NCBI RefSeq assembly: GCF_900104115.1
Contig: NZ_FNJM01000008.1
Coordinates: 62,001 to 126,000 of the forward strand
Origin: Clostridium gasigenes
Lineage (GTDB): Bacteria; Bacillota; Clostridia; Clostridiales; Clostridiaceae
Reading direction: 5' to 3'
Length of the DNA: 64,000 nt
A program made the translations under genes and the position numbers. The notes under the pieces were generated by a model, which worked only from the letters and a program-made list of their open reading frames with translations, made no database searches and was not told where the DNA came from. Shown piece by piece: positions 1-7,542 of the stretch; within the stretch, counting starts at the first letter, position 1, and every line of letters begins with the position of its first letter.

Positions 1-78
1 AAAAAATTATGTTCAAATATAGAAATTAAATATGATAAAGAAGTTTATAATAATGGATTTTATGTAAAAATGATATAA
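1..78 (+). CDS. C-terminal fragment of an upstream gene
   Basis: A reading frame is open from the first base and stops at TAA 76-78, giving 25 residues that end in ...NNGFYVKMI. It continues a gene lying to the left of the window. The A+T-rich codon use matches the neighbours. Too little is present to name a family. The bases 53-60 and 78-85 (AATGGATT / AATCCATT) form an inverted repeat across the stop codon and could be part of its terminator. Confidence 0.45.
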   Translation, partial: KKLCSNIEIKYDKEVYNNGFYVKMI

Positions 79-215
79 TCCATTTTAAAAAAATTAGCCA
101 TATACATGTAAAATAGAAGGGTTGTTCTAATAAATTTCTAAATTAGAAAGAAATATTGAAAATTAAATATCAGAAAAATTATATTAGCATAGTATGGAGT
201 ATATAAACTAAACTT

Positions 216-397
216 TAAGGAATCGTAAAATAAATAACTAGTCAAAGATTATTAGGCTTTTTGTACTATGGCAAGGAAGTAAAGGCAATTAATATTGTTA
301 TTATTAGCTATATTTACTGACGAAGCATAGTGTGACACCAAAGGTGGGCAGTGCCAAAAGATAATAATACTACCTAGTTAGTTATTTGGATCCCTAA
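216..397. repeat. Long copy of the dispersed hairpin element
   Basis: The left end reads TAAGGAATCGTAAAATAAAT then AACTAGTC; the right end reads CTAGTTAGTTATTT then GGATCCCTAAG. These ends are inverted copies of each other and match the arms of the repeat family found throughout the window (see 4190-4290 and 63599-63653). Unlike other copies, about 125 bases lie between the arms, including a small strong hairpin (CACC AAA GGTG, about 333-343) and a GGCA/TGCC pairing. The element ends about 20 bases upstream of the start of the cysteine-rich gene at 419, so it would lie in its 5' untranslated region. Confidence 0.6.
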
Positions 398-418
398 GAT
401 GAAATAGGGGGCAGAATT

Positions 419-943
419 ATGAAAGTATGTTTAAAAAGAATTGCTCATTGTGAAGGTACACCCGCTAAGTATAATATGATTTTTAACTGTTGTAGCCGTG
501 CAGAAGCACAAAGAATAAGGAATACTCTTCCAGTTTGTATGACTGATAGTGATAATGATATTATTGTTAATGTTATTGTTAAATTTAGTCGTGCCGTTAT
601 AAGTCCATTTGGATGTGAAAGTTTTGGACCTATATCTCTTTCAAATTTAAGACCAGTCAAAACAAGTGAAGGTTGTAAACCTAAGAAATTTTGCGTGATT
701 GTAACTTCGAATAATCCTCGTACATCACAAATTTTATGCAGATTCCCAAAAATATTTATTTGTGATGAAGATAAAACTATAAAAATAACTTTCGTTTTTA
801 ATAAAAAAAGAAGTTGTAGATTTTGTTCTTCTCGCAACTGTAGATCAAATAATAGATTTAGATCAAATAATGGATGTAGAGTAGGTAGAAGATGTGGATG
901 CGGCTGTGGATTGGAATGGTTATTATTACTTTTCTTATTCTAA
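419..943 (+). CDS. Cysteine-rich hypothetical protein
   Basis: I do not recognise this 174-residue protein. It begins at ATG 419, 7 bases after an AGGGGG ribosome-binding site. It has about 17 cysteines, including CC in the first 30 residues. A basic, low-complexity tail (about 130-165) carries repeated NNRFRSNN-like units and a CGCGCG run, and is followed by a short hydrophobic end (LLLLFLF). There is no signal peptide or convincing membrane segment apart from that tip. Cysteine-rich, basic, repeat-tailed proteins occur among spore coat and other cross-linked structural proteins, so that is one possibility, but it is only an inference. The gene stands alone: a hairpin element precedes it and a bidirectional terminator separates it from convergent nadC. 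A minus-strand frame over the same bases lacks a ribosome-binding site and is a shadow. Confidence 0.6.
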   Translation: MKVCLKRIAHCEGTPAKYNMIFNCCSRAEAQRIRNTLPVCMTDSDNDIIVNVIVKFSRAVISPFGCESFGPISLSNLRPVKTSEGCKPKKFCVIVTSNNPRTSQILCRFPKIFICDEDKTIKITFVFNKKRSCRFCSSRNCRSNNRFRSNNGCRVGRRCGCGCGLEWLLLLFLF

Positions 944-972
944 TGTACAGTAGATAGTTATCTCTAAAGAAT

Positions 973-1005
973 AAAAACTGCTAAGAATTCATCTTAGCAG
1001 TTTTT
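973..1005. terminator. Bidirectional intrinsic terminator
   Basis: AAAAACTGCTAAG, a 7-base loop, then CTTAGCAGTTTTT: a 13-bp perfect stem with A-run and T-run ends, so it can work in both directions. It serves the convergent 419-943 gene and the nadABC operon. Confidence 0.9.
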
Positions 1006-1027
1006 AGTTTAGAAATTTTTAAAAAAA

Positions 1028-1867
1028 TTATAATTTAGATAAGTTTTTAAGACTTATATCTAGAACTTTAAATGAATGAGTTAAAGAACCACTTGATATA
1101 TAGTCAACACCACACTCTGCATAAGAACATACTGTTTCAAGGGTTATATTTCCGGAGCACTCAATTAATGCCTTTTTATCTATTAACAGAACCATTTCTT
1201 TAACCATTTTAGGCGACATATTATCCAACATTATTATATCAACGCCAGAGGCTAGAGCTTCTAAAACATCTTCTTTAGTTTCAGTTTCAACTTCTATTTT
1301 TCTTACAAATGAACAGTTTTCTTTTGCAAGGGAAACCGCATTAGTTATACTACCGGCATAACTAATATGATTATCTTTTATAAGTATTCCATCAGATAAA
1401 GAATATCTATGATTTTTTCCTCCACCAATTTTCACTGCATATTTTTCAATAATTCTAAGCAAAGGAGTCGTTTTTCGAGTATCAAGAATTTCAGTTTTAA
1501 ATCCTTCTAAAATATCAGAATATTTTTTTGTTAAAGTAGCTATTCCACTCATTCTTTGTATTAAGTTCAAAGCTACCCTCTCACCAATTAATATGTTTTT
1601 TGCATTTCCTTTTAAAATACCTATCTCATCGCCACAGATTAAAGGGGTTCCTTCTTTAATAAAAGGAGTAAACTCAACATTACCTAGTAGATGAAAAACA
1701 CGGCTAAATACAGGCAAACCGCATAATATACCATCTTCCTTACAAATTACTGTAGCTTGTGCTATTTCATCATCAGTTACAATACAAGAGGTTGTAATAT
1801 CACCAAAAGGGACATCCTCTTTAAGTGAATTTAAAATTATATCATCAATAATTAAATAGTTTAGCAT
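1028..1867 (-). CDS. nadC: Quinolinate phosphoribosyltransferase (decarboxylating)
   Basis: Converts quinolinate and PRPP to nicotinate mononucleotide, the last step of the de novo route into NAD in the cytoplasm. The 279-residue length is normal for the family. Landmarks are DTRKTTP (129-135), GGGKNHRY (148-155), the IKDNH segment (about 163-167) and IMLDNMSP (212-219), which form the substrate- and phosphate-binding face of the barrel. It is the last gene of nadA-nadB-nadC; its first 23 bases overlap the end of nadB, which suggests translational coupling. The bidirectional terminator at 973-1005 ends the operon. Confidence 0.95.
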   Translation of the reverse strand: MLNYLIIDDIILNSLKEDVPFGDITTSCIVTDDEIAQATVICKEDGILCGLPVFSRVFHLLGNVEFTPFIKEGTPLICGDEIGILKGNAKNILIGERVALNLIQRMSGIATLTKKYSDILEGFKTEILDTRKTTPLLRIIEKYAVKIGGGKNHRYSLSDGILIKDNHISYAGSITNAVSLAKENCSFVRKIEVETETKEDVLEALASGVDIIMLDNMSPKMVKEMVLLIDKKALIECSGNITLETVCSYAECGVDYISSGSLTHSFKVLDISLKNLSKL

Positions 1868-3131
1868 ATCTATTATCCGCCTTTCTTTTTAAAAAATTAA
1901 CAAAATTTATGTTTATTTCATTTGAATAGTTTAAAGAGTTAATCACATGAGTAGGGAAGTCTTCTTTAATGATATTTTCATTAATATCACTAGCACAATT
2001 ATTGCCAAAAACAATAGCCTCTAGCAATGAATTACTAGCGAGTCTATTTGATCCATGGATTCCAGTACAACTAACTTCACCTATTGCATATAGCGAATCT
2101 AATGAAGTTCTTGAATTAAGATTAACAAGTATTCCACCCATAAAATAATGATGAGCAGGGGATACTGGGAGAAAATCACGTTCCATAGAATAGCCCCTCT
2201 TTAAACATTCATTATAAAGAAATGGGAATCTATTAATTAAATATTCCTTAGGAAATATAGTCATATTTAAATAAGTAAATGGAGTATTAGGTGTTTTAGA
2301 TATTTCTTTCAAAATTGCAGATGATACTATATGTCTTGAGTTAAGAGGATCTACAAAATGTTCTCCTTTAGTATTAATAAGTAATCCACCTTCGCCTCTA
2401 AGGGATTCGGAAAGCAAAAGTCGTCTACCTTTTATAGTAGGCTCGTATAAAACTGTTGGATGGAGTTGTAGATAGTTCATGTCCTTTAATTTAATATTAT
2501 GCCTTAAAGCAATAGATAATCCATCACCAGTTAATGATTCGATATTAGTAGAAGAATTAAATAATCCACCTATCCCACCAGTTGCCATAATTGTGAACTT
2601 TGAATAGATATATATACTATGGAAATTCTGATTAAATAATCCACCAATACATTTCTTATCATCTATAATATCTAATAATTTTGTGTTTTCTAAAATAGTG
2701 ATATTTTTTCTTTTAGATACTTCTTTTAGTAAACATTCCATAATAGCTTTTCCAGTTTCATCTTTAATGTGCATAATTCTAGAGCAACTATGACCACCTT
2801 CTTTTGTATAGTGGTATTTATTATTTTCTTTGTCAAAGCACACGCCAAAGGAAATAAGTTTTTGTATAACACTTGAAGATTCTTTAGCTAAAACATTAAG
2901 TGCAGAAATATCATTTTTATAATTACCTGCAGTTAAAGTGTCATTTATAAATAAAGGAATATCTTCTGAATTTAATGCTATAGAAATACCACCTTGAGCC
3001 AAATAACTGTTACAATCTCGTACCCTATCTTTAGTAACTAATATGATATTAATATTGTCCTTTAAATTTAATGCGGTGAATAGCCCGGAAATACCTGTTC
3101 CAATAATTAAAACATCAGTATTTTTAATCAT
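1845..3131 (-). CDS. nadB: L-aspartate oxidase (short form)
   Basis: FAD enzyme that oxidises L-aspartate to iminoaspartate for NadA. The N-terminus has the dinucleotide-binding motif IIGTGISGL (about 9-17). Further flavin/substrate motifs are YLAQGGIS, TGGIGGLF, the PVSPAHHYFMGG segment and IHGSNRLASNSLLEA. At 428 residues it is roughly 100 shorter than the E. coli and Bacillus enzymes (about 530-540): the sequence stops soon after the FAD/fumarate-reductase-like fold, so the C-terminal helical domain is largely missing. I believe short forms occur in other clostridia, so this is probably not a truncation. It starts 2 bases after the nadA stop and overlaps nadC by 23 bases. In anaerobes fumarate rather than oxygen is the likely electron acceptor (family knowledge). 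Confidence 0.93.
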   Translation of the reverse strand: MIKNTDVLIIGTGISGLFTALNLKDNINIILVTKDRVRDCNSYLAQGGISIALNSEDIPLFINDTLTAGNYKNDISALNVLAKESSSVIQKLISFGVCFDKENNKYHYTKEGGHSCSRIMHIKDETGKAIMECLLKEVSKRKNITILENTKLLDIIDDKKCIGGLFNQNFHSIYIYSKFTIMATGGIGGLFNSSTNIESLTGDGLSIALRHNIKLKDMNYLQLHPTVLYEPTIKGRRLLLSESLRGEGGLLINTKGEHFVDPLNSRHIVSSAILKEISKTPNTPFTYLNMTIFPKEYLINRFPFLYNECLKRGYSMERDFLPVSPAHHYFMGGILVNLNSRTSLDSLYAIGEVSCTGIHGSNRLASNSLLEAIVFGNNCASDINENIIKEDFPTHVINSLNYSNEININFVNFLKRKADNRYAKLFNY

Positions 3132-3133
3132 AA

Positions 3134-4042
3134 TTATTTAGAAGAAAGCCTGTGCATATTTTCTAATGATTTAAGAGCTTTAACTCGTAAACCTTCATGA
3201 AGAATAATTTCATACTCTTCATTTAATAAACAGGTATATAAATTTTCCAGGGTTATTTTTTTCATATTAGGACAAATCATTCCAGTAGTTGTTTTAATAA
3301 ATGTTTTACTTGGACTTTTAAGTTTCATTTTATATAAAACACCTTCTTCGGTAACAACAATGAAACCTTTAAAAGGGGATGAAGCACTATAATTTATAAG
3401 TTCGGATGTGCTACCGATAAAATCGGCTAGATCACGAACTCCTTTATTACATTCTGGATGTACTAAAACTTTAAAGTCTCTATATTTATTTTTTAAATTT
3501 ACTATTTCTTCTTTGTCAATTCTTTCATGAGTGGGACAGAAGCCATTATAAAGTATAAATTTTTTGTTTGGATTTTGTTCTTGTAAATATTCACCAAGAT
3601 TTCTATCTGGTAAGAAAATTATTTCCTCTTCATCAATATTTGCTAATATATTTTTAGCAGATGAAGAAGTAACACAAACATCAGAAACTGCTTTAATATC
3701 TAAATTAGAATTTATATAAGTAACAATTTTTGCATTAGGATGCTTGTCTTTTAAAATTTCAAGCTTTTCTAATGATGCCATGTCGGCCATAGGACAGGTT
3801 GTCTCATTAGAGGGAATAAGGATTTTTTTATTTGGAGAAAGTATTTTCGCACTTTCAGCCATAAATTGAACTCCACAAAAAACAATTAAGTCATTGGTAC
3901 TTTCTAATGCTTTTTTACTTAAAAAGTAGGAATCGCCTACAATATCAGCAATTTCTTGAATTTCATCTAATTCATATAAGTGAGATAGTATTAGTGCATT
4001 TTTTTCAACTTTTAATTTTAATATATCTTCTTTTAATGTCAT
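3134..4042 (-). CDS. nadA: Quinolinate synthase, 4Fe-4S
   Basis: Condenses iminoaspartate with dihydroxyacetone phosphate to quinolinate. The three cluster cysteines expected of NadA are visible in FCGVQFMAES, VHPECNKGV and TTGMICPNM; other family marks are SHLYELDEIQEIADIVGDS and the PDRNLG loop. I place the start at ATG 4042 (MTLKEDILK), because AAAGGTAG lies just upstream of it and the in-frame ATG at 4060 has no such site; the product is then 302 residues. It is the first gene of the nadABC operon, behind a promoter with an overlapping palindromic operator (4074-4116). Confidence 0.93.
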   Translation of the reverse strand: MTLKEDILKLKVEKNALILSHLYELDEIQEIADIVGDSYFLSKKALESTNDLIVFCGVQFMAESAKILSPNKKILIPSNETTCPMADMASLEKLEILKDKHPNAKIVTYINSNLDIKAVSDVCVTSSSAKNILANIDEEEIIFLPDRNLGEYLQEQNPNKKFILYNGFCPTHERIDKEEIVNLKNKYRDFKVLVHPECNKGVRDLADFIGSTSELINYSASSPFKGFIVVTEEGVLYKMKLKSPSKTFIKTTTGMICPNMKKITLENLYTCLLNEEYEIILHEGLRVKALKSLENMHRLSSK

Positions 4043-4073
4043 GTTTACACTACCTTTCATAAAAAATTTACAG

Positions 4074-4116
4074 GTGTATATACACTAAGTATAACACCAG
4101 GAATTTTACTATTCAA
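4074..4116 (-). promoter_or_regulatory. nadA promoter with palindromic operator (NiaR-like)
   Basis: Read on the minus strand: TTGAAT (plus 4111-4116), a 17-base spacer, TATACT (plus 4088-4093), then the perfect 12-bp palindrome GTGTATATACAC (4074-4085), flanked by ACAG on its far side. The palindrome lies at the expected transcription start, where a repressor would block RNA polymerase. In Firmicutes, de novo NAD genes are commonly repressed by the niacin-responsive regulator NiaR, so that is the likely ligand of this site. No niaR gene is in the window. Confidence 0.6.
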
Positions 4117-4161
4117 TATAGTTAAAAATAAAAAAACAATTGTTAAAAATTTGTTATGAAA

Positions 4162-4190
4162 TTGACACAAATATTATAGTATAATATAAG
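4162..4190 (+). promoter_or_regulatory. Sigma-A promoter of the 4333 gene
   Basis: TTGACA (4162-4167), a 17-base spacer, then TATAAG (4185-4190). It is divergent from the nadA promoter. The hairpin element at 4190-4290 lies immediately downstream, so it would be transcribed in the 5' leader of the next gene. Confidence 0.6.
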
Positions 4191-4290
4191 GGAGCTTGAA
4201 AAAATAACTAGTAAGATTCTAAGCTATGGTTATTCCACTAGCACAAGATATCCTATGAATCTTTGACTTGTTATTTTAATTCAGCTCCTA
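4190..4290. repeat. Dispersed hairpin element, GGGAGCT-ended
   Basis: Left arm GGGAGCTTGAAAAAATAACT then AGTAAGATTC; right arm GAATCTTTGACTTGTTATTT then TAATTCAGCTCCT. The arms pair along most of their length around a loop of about 40 bases. It lies between a promoter and the ribosome-binding site of the 4333 gene. Confidence 0.7.
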
Positions 4291-4332
4291 GAGAACAAAT
4301 AATATGCTGAAAAGTAAAAGTGAGGGAAAGTT

Positions 4333-5283
4333 ATGGAAAATTTTCTCCATGAGAGAATTGAATTGACGGTAAAAAATTATAGAGAAGCAAGAGAGTTTTT
4401 AAGAAATGATGGGGACCTGTTAAATCATTATGCCTCATTAGTCTATGCTCATTATGAAAAAGAAATTCCAGAAGACAGGGTAAAAGAAATAAGAAAATAT
4501 ATTAAAGCTACATCCTCAAGAATATCACCATTTAGAGGAGATATGTTATATATACTTTCTTTATTAATAGCGGTAGATAATTTAGATGAAAAAGAAATTA
4601 TTGATGATATATATGAAATAATGGACTTGCTAGTTCAAGAAGGTTTTAATGAGTGCGATCATTTAGCACTAACAGCTTTTGTAATAGCGAAATATGGTAA
4701 AAACAAAAATAAAATTGAGGTTATTAAGAAAACAAAAGAAGTTTTCTATCTACTAAAAGAAAAATACTATAATATAACTAAAGAGGATGATTATTTAGTT
4801 TGTGCTCTTTGGGCATTAAATGATATAGATGTAGAGACTATTGATGAATTTATAGATACTGTATTTAATCAAATAGGAAAGCTTAATATAAAATCGAAAA
4901 ATGGAGTACAGGGATTAGCTAATGCAATAATATTAAATGGTTCTTCAGGAGATATGTATAGAACTATGGAATTTATACTTCAGTTGGAGAAAAGAGAAAT
5001 AAAGCTAGCACATCAGTTTTTACCATTACTTGGTGTGCTATCTAATGTTACACCAAGAAAATATGCAGATATGGTAGAAGGTGTAATAGAAGATCTTTGT
5101 GAGAAAGAATATGAATATGAATATTATATGGACAAAGGCTTTAGAACAATTATTGCTATTGTAATAGTTTCATTTTGTGCAGTTTCAGAAAAAAAAAGAT
5201 ATATAGATGAATTACTAGGACATGGAGTGTATTGTTTTATAAAATCTAAAAACAAAGGGGTTTTCTCTGAAGTTTTAGTGTAA
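4333..5283 (+). CDS. DUF4003-like helical protein
   Basis: A 316-residue, almost wholly helical, acidic cytoplasmic protein. The pattern (N-terminal LTVKNYREAREFLRNDGDLLNHYASLVYA, central DDYLVCALWALNDID, C-terminal FRTIIAIVIVSFCAVSEKK) resembles DUF4003, a Firmicute family of unknown function, as I recall it. No catalytic motif, signal peptide or clear membrane helix is visible; the hydrophobic stretch at about 277-290 is short. The start at ATG 4333 follows a GAGGGAAAG site. It has its own promoter and sits ahead of dinB, separated from it by another hairpin element. Confidence 0.6.
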   Translation: MENFLHERIELTVKNYREAREFLRNDGDLLNHYASLVYAHYEKEIPEDRVKEIRKYIKATSSRISPFRGDMLYILSLLIAVDNLDEKEIIDDIYEIMDLLVQEGFNECDHLALTAFVIAKYGKNKNKIEVIKKTKEVFYLLKEKYYNITKEDDYLVCALWALNDIDVETIDEFIDTVFNQIGKLNIKSKNGVQGLANAIILNGSSGDMYRTMEFILQLEKREIKLAHQFLPLLGVLSNVTPRKYADMVEGVIEDLCEKEYEYEYYMDKGFRTIIAIVIVSFCAVSEKKRYIDELLGHGVYCFIKSKNKGVFSEVLV

Positions 5284-5343
5284 GGGGCATGAAAATAAAT
5301 AACAAATAAGAATTTTTGACTTGTTATTTTCTCTATTATGTCT
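5284..5343. repeat. Dispersed hairpin element, compact
   Basis: GGGGCATGAAAATAAATAAC then AAATAAGAATT, and the inverted TTGACTTGTTATTTTCTCTATTATGTCT. It directly precedes the AGGAGGT ribosome-binding site of dinB. Confidence 0.55.
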
Positions 5344-5356
5344 AGGAGGTCAGAAA

Positions 5357-6403
5357 ATGGACAAAATTATTTTGCATGTAGATATGGATGCTTTTTTTGC
5401 TGCTGTAGAGCAAAGAGATAATCCAAAGCTAAGAGGAGAGCCAGTTATAGTTGGTGGAATAAGTGAACGGGGAGTTGTATCTACTTGTTCTTATGAAGCT
5501 AGGAAATATGGAATTCATTCAGCCATGCCAATTTTTATAGCTCAAAAACTTTGTCCAAATGGAATATATGTACTCACTAGATATAGTAGATATAAAGAAA
5601 TATCATTAAAAATATTTGAAATATTAAGAGAGGTTACACCTTTGGTAGAACCTCTCTCTATTGATGAGGCATATTTAGATTTAAGTCAAAGTAACTTTAA
5701 AGATGGAATGGAAGCAGCACTCTTTATTAAAAAAAGAGTTTATAGAGAGTTAGGATTAACTATTTCAGTTGGAATATCTTATAATAAATTTTTAGCAAAG
5801 CTTGGATCAGATTGGAATAAACCAAATGGAATTATGGTAATTAATGAAGATATGATTCCGGATATACTATTACCATTATCTATTTCTAAAATATATGGAT
5901 TAGGGGCTAAATCAGTAAAGAAATTAAATAATATGGGAATATTTTATATAAGAGATTTATATGAACTGCCAAAGAACTTCTATTTTGAATATTTAGGTAA
6001 GTGGGGCATGGAAATTTATGATAGGATTAGAGGAATTGATAAAAGAGAAGTTATTATAGAAAAAGATAGAAAATCTTATGGGAAAGAGAGAACTCTAAAA
6101 GTAGATACAGAGGATAAGGAAGAATTATTAATTTGTTTAAAAGATTTTTGTATTCAAATAAGTAATGATTTAATTATGAGAAGCTTAGAAGGAAGAACAA
6201 TAACAGTAAAATATAAAAGTAGTGTTTTTGAAAGTCATACAAGAAGTAAAACACTAAATTATTATACAAATAAAGTTGAAGAATTTTATAAAGTATGTGA
6301 AGAAATAATAGAAGGGGAAGATTTTACTACTGGAATAAGGTTGATAGGGCTAACAATATCTTCATTTAAAGAAAATACAATAGAACAGCTTACACTATTC
6401 TAA
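5357..6403 (+). CDS. dinB: DNA polymerase IV (Y family)
   Basis: Error-prone translesion polymerase. The start is ATG 5357 (MDKIILHVDMDAFFA), 6 bases after a perfect AGGAGGT; the longer frame from 5321 runs back into the upstream repeat. The product is 348 residues. Metal-binding acidic residues are Asp9 in HVDMDAFF and the Asp-Glu of SIDEAYLD (about 103-104). Finger and palm motifs (STCSYEARKYG, GLTISVGISYNKFLAKLGSD) and helix-hairpin-helix motifs follow, with a little-finger domain after that. The C-terminus is QLTLF, a canonical beta-clamp-binding pentapeptide, so the product can dock on the replisome. Confidence 0.93.
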   Translation: MDKIILHVDMDAFFAAVEQRDNPKLRGEPVIVGGISERGVVSTCSYEARKYGIHSAMPIFIAQKLCPNGIYVLTRYSRYKEISLKIFEILREVTPLVEPLSIDEAYLDLSQSNFKDGMEAALFIKKRVYRELGLTISVGISYNKFLAKLGSDWNKPNGIMVINEDMIPDILLPLSISKIYGLGAKSVKKLNNMGIFYIRDLYELPKNFYFEYLGKWGMEIYDRIRGIDKREVIIEKDRKSYGKERTLKVDTEDKEELLICLKDFCIQISNDLIMRSLEGRTITVKYKSSVFESHTRSKTLNYYTNKVEEFYKVCEEIIEGEDFTTGIRLIGLTISSFKENTIEQLTLF

Positions 6404-6480
6404 TTATAAGCCATATTGTTTAGTTACTTTTTTGAACATACTTTATAATTAAGAAGAAATCAAAAGAGGAGGTAATTTTT

Positions 6481-7155
6481 ATGAATAAACAAGAATTAGC
6501 AAAAATGATAGATCATACTATATTAAAACCAGAGGCAACAGAGGCAGAAATAATGCAATTATGCAAGGAAGCGTTAGAATATGGGTTTGCATCAGTTTGT
6601 ATTAACCCATCAATGGTGAAAAAAGCAGCTATAATATTAGAGGGTAGTGAAGTTAAGGTTTGTACAGTAATAGGTTTTCCTTTAGGTGCAACAACTACAG
6701 AGGTTAAAGTTTTTGAAACTAAGCAAACAATAGAAAATGGTGCAACTGAAGTTGATATGGTAATTAACATTGGTAAATTAAAAGAAAATAATTTAGAATA
6801 TGTTAAAAATGATATAGCAGCAGTAGTAAATGCAGCAAAAGGAAAAGCTTTAACTAAGGTTATAATAGAAAGCTGTCTTTTAACGGATGAAGAAAAAGTA
6901 AAAGTTTGCGCTATTGCAAAAGAAGTAGGGGCAGACTTTGTTAAAACTTCAACTGGGTTCTCAAGTGGAGGAGCAACAAAAGAAGATATTAGATTAATGA
7001 GACAAACTGTTGGACCTGATATGGGAGTTAAAGCATCTGGTGGAGTTAGAAGTAATGAAGATGCTATGATAATGATAGAAAATGGAGCAACTAGAATTGG
7101 AGCTTCAGCATCAATTGCAATTTGTAATGGTACAAAATCAAACTCAAATTATTAA
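6481..7155 (+). CDS. deoC: Deoxyribose-phosphate aldolase
   Basis: Class I aldolase cleaving 2-deoxyribose 5-phosphate to glyceraldehyde 3-phosphate and acetaldehyde, used in deoxynucleoside catabolism. The 224-residue barrel shows [12 protein letters not shown] at the N-terminus, the Schiff-base Lys in VKTSTGF (about 152-158), and the phosphate-binding KASGGVRS and TRIGASAS segments. The start follows AGAGGAGG. No other deo gene is adjacent; a strong terminator follows at 7201, so it looks monocistronic. It does not appear to be linked to the queuosine-salvage nucleoside hydrolase at 58.5 kb. Confidence 0.95.
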   Translation: MNKQELAKMIDHTILKPEATEAEIMQLCKEALEYGFASVCINPSMVKKAAIILEGSEVKVCTVIGFPLGATTTEVKVFETKQTIENGATEVDMVINIGKLKENNLEYVKNDIAAVVNAAKGKALTKVIIESCLLTDEEKVKVCAIAKEVGADFVKTSTGFSSGGATKEDIRLMRQTVGPDMGVKASGGVRSNEDAMIMIENGATRIGASASIAICNGTKSNSNY

Positions 7156-7164
7156 AAGAAGAGC

Positions 7165-7205
7165 AAGGAAAAAATAGACTAGAATCTGACTAGTTATTAA
7201 AAAAC
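7165..7205. repeat. Dispersed hairpin element, short form
   Basis: GGAAAAAATAGACTAG, then AAT, then CTGACTAGTTATTAAAAA: the core arms almost directly abutting, without the outer ends. It lies between the deoC stop and its terminator. Confidence 0.5.
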
Positions 7206-7233
7206 ACCAGCGTGGAAGCTCTGGTGTTTTTTT
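7201..7233 (+). terminator. deoC intrinsic terminator
   Basis: AAAACACCAG, a 10-base loop (CGTGGAAGCT), then CTGGTGTTTTTTT. A 9-bp stem followed by seven T's. Confidence 0.9.
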
Positions 7234-7542
7234 GTCGTAAAATATGTGGTGAAAACTCTTAATAAACAATATCAAATAGTAACCTATAAAAGTATACTGA
7301 TATTAATAATATTAAAGGTGGAATGTACATTTAATAATAAATAATAAGCGGAGTTGTAATGATTTAACTAATAGTGCATTAAATACTATTGAGACGCTTA
7401 AAAATTAATAGAGATACAGTTTTATTTTAAAAAATAATATCTAAAAGGGAAGGTTATGAATATTAATATAATATATTAATAAAAGAGGGGGGAACTGCTT
7501 CAAGAAAATTGTAGTAAATACGATTTTTAAGTGGGAATCAAT
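7234..7542 (+). other. Intergenic region ahead of the Lon-like gene
   Basis: About 300 bases without a gene. A strong Shine-Dalgarno-like AGAGGGGGG at 7485-7493 is not followed by an ATG; only a CTG at 7496 opens a short frame ending at 7531. The ribosome-binding site actually used is probably GTGGG at 7531-7535. I find no convincing -35/-10 pair and no repeat. Confidence 0.4.

Noticed and set aside
281-355. Possible cyclic di-GMP (GEMM-I) riboswitch in the first long element
   Set aside because: GGCA, GACGAAGC and a TGCC end recall parts of the GEMM-I aptamer, but the GNRA loop, the ACGCAAAGC block and the correct helices are missing.
445-837. Minus-strand frame opposite the cysteine-rich gene
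   Set aside because: No ribosome-binding site or promoter; the plus frame has both good initiation signals and the terminator orientation.
1845-3131. nadB as a truncated pseudogene
   Set aside because: It is about 100 residues short of the Bacillus/E. coli enzyme, but all FAD and catalytic motifs are intact and it overlaps nadC in a clean operon, so a natural short form is more likely.
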